Assembly: GCA_021030905.1 (NCBI GenBank)
Contig: JAGFMI010000002.1
Location: 1,426,001-1,490,000 of the forward strand
DNA length: 64,000 nt
Source: Pyrenula massariospora
Taxonomy: Eukaryota > Ascomycota > Eurotiomycetes > Pyrenulales > Pyrenulaceae
Direction of reading: 5' to 3'
Shown in pieces: positions 63,687 through 64,000 of the stretch (within the stretch, counting starts at the first letter, position 1; each line of letters starts with the position of its first letter). Below the pieces are notes generated by a model that saw nothing but the letters and a program-made list of their open reading frames with translations, was not told where the DNA came from and made no database searches. Both the position numbers and the translations under genes were made by a program.

Positions 63687-64000
63687 CGTCAGAAAGACTG
63701 TTATACCCACACTGTGAGCCCAGGCAGGCCCAGGCAGGCTCAGGCGGGGCCCAGGGCTTGGTTGGTAGAATAAACTTAAAATTATTTTTTGAAAAGTGTT
63801 TTAGGATGTCAGTTAATATAATTAGTATAATTAATAAGATTGATATGATTAGTACGATTAGTATATACAGATCACTTTTAATAAATTCTATAAAAATTTT
63901 CAAAAATTAAAGGATCTAGCCTATAAAGGTAGTAATATAATATATATACTAATTAGAATTTTTATTGTGTATAATTATAAAGATATAATTTATCCGGAAT
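63687..64000 (+). repeat. Repeat family R1, copy B (reaches window end)
   Basis: It aligns with R1 copy A from the CAGAAA start onward and runs to the window edge. Its GC-rich block (about 63716-63760) is better preserved and shows an imperfect CAGGC tandem (CCCAGGCAGGCCCAGGCAGG). This copy therefore looks closer to the unaltered parent sequence. Confidence 0.65.

Larger units (their letters stand above)
54060..64000. other. AT-rich, RIP-altered isochore
   Basis: Composition shifts abruptly after the peptidase stop to long A/T runs with very few C or G. Homologous repeat copies inside it differ mainly by C/T and G/A transitions, the pattern left by repeat-induced point mutation. No host gene survives; the only longer open frames are short Lys/Ile/Asn-rich or Tyr-rich chance frames. 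It continues past the window end. Less altered islands occur near 55,130-55,500, 61,460-61,840 and 63,700-63,770. Confidence 0.85.

Noticed and set aside
63559-63903. 114-codon minus-strand open frame in the AT block
   Set aside because: It crosses two different repeats (D copy 2 and R1 copy B); its only non-AT residues come from the GC-rich repeat core.
54060-64000. CRISPR array or centromeric satellite as an explanation for the AT-rich repeats
   Set aside because: Spacing is irregular, repeats are long and transition-mutated, and no regular repeat-spacer or satellite array is present. RIP-altered transposons explain it better.

Overview
The window reads as nuclear DNA of a filamentous ascomycete (Pezizomycotina). 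The support is the ascomycete gene set (fused pentafunctional AROM, UDP-galactopyranose mutase, PDK1-type kinase with long disordered ends), introns mostly 46-66 nt with CTNAC-like branch sites and GT..AG ends, divergent H3/H4 genes with introns, and an AT-rich block at the right whose repeat copies differ mainly by C/T and G/A transitions, the mark of repeat-induced point mutation (RIP). I cannot name a class or species from sequence alone.

Layout. Bases 1-54,030 are gene-bearing and near balanced composition. In order: the 3' tail of an unidentified gene; PDK1-like kinase (-); a disordered hypothetical protein (+); UDP-galactopyranose mutase (-) divergent from a TPT/DUF250-family transporter (+), which may be a galactofuranose pair; a hypothetical protein (+); spindle checkpoint Mad1 (+); mitochondrial seryl-tRNA synthetase (-); cytochrome b561 protein (-); AROM (+); a short-chain dehydrogenase (+); NAF1 (-) divergent from ALG9 (+); a DUF3445/HODM-like protein (-); exonuclease V (-) divergent from an Mpv17/Sym1 protein (+); histones H3 (-) and H4 (+); an Rpn4-like C2H2 factor (+) standing alone between 3.4 kb and 4.5 kb without recognisable genes; a Dcr2-like metallophosphatase (-); and a secreted M28 metallopeptidase (+).

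About 40-80 bases after the peptidase stop the sequence changes sharply to an AT desert that runs to the window end. It holds one full-length but thoroughly decayed Ty3/Gypsy chromovirus with two 380-bp LTRs (55,130-61,840) and several families of short, RIP-like repeats: palindromic MITE-like units, a 113-bp direct repeat, and a roughly 390-bp repeat present in at least three copies.

Exon structures were rebuilt by eye from splice signals and family alignment from memory. Notable results are a 6-nt microexon in the transporter, two stop-free introns of length 3n (in the Rpn4-like gene and the phosphatase) that would be translated in a naive gene model, and a perfect proteasome-associated control element about 200 bp upstream of the Rpn4-like start codon, which suggests autoregulation. 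I found no CRISPR array, rRNA or convincing tRNA.
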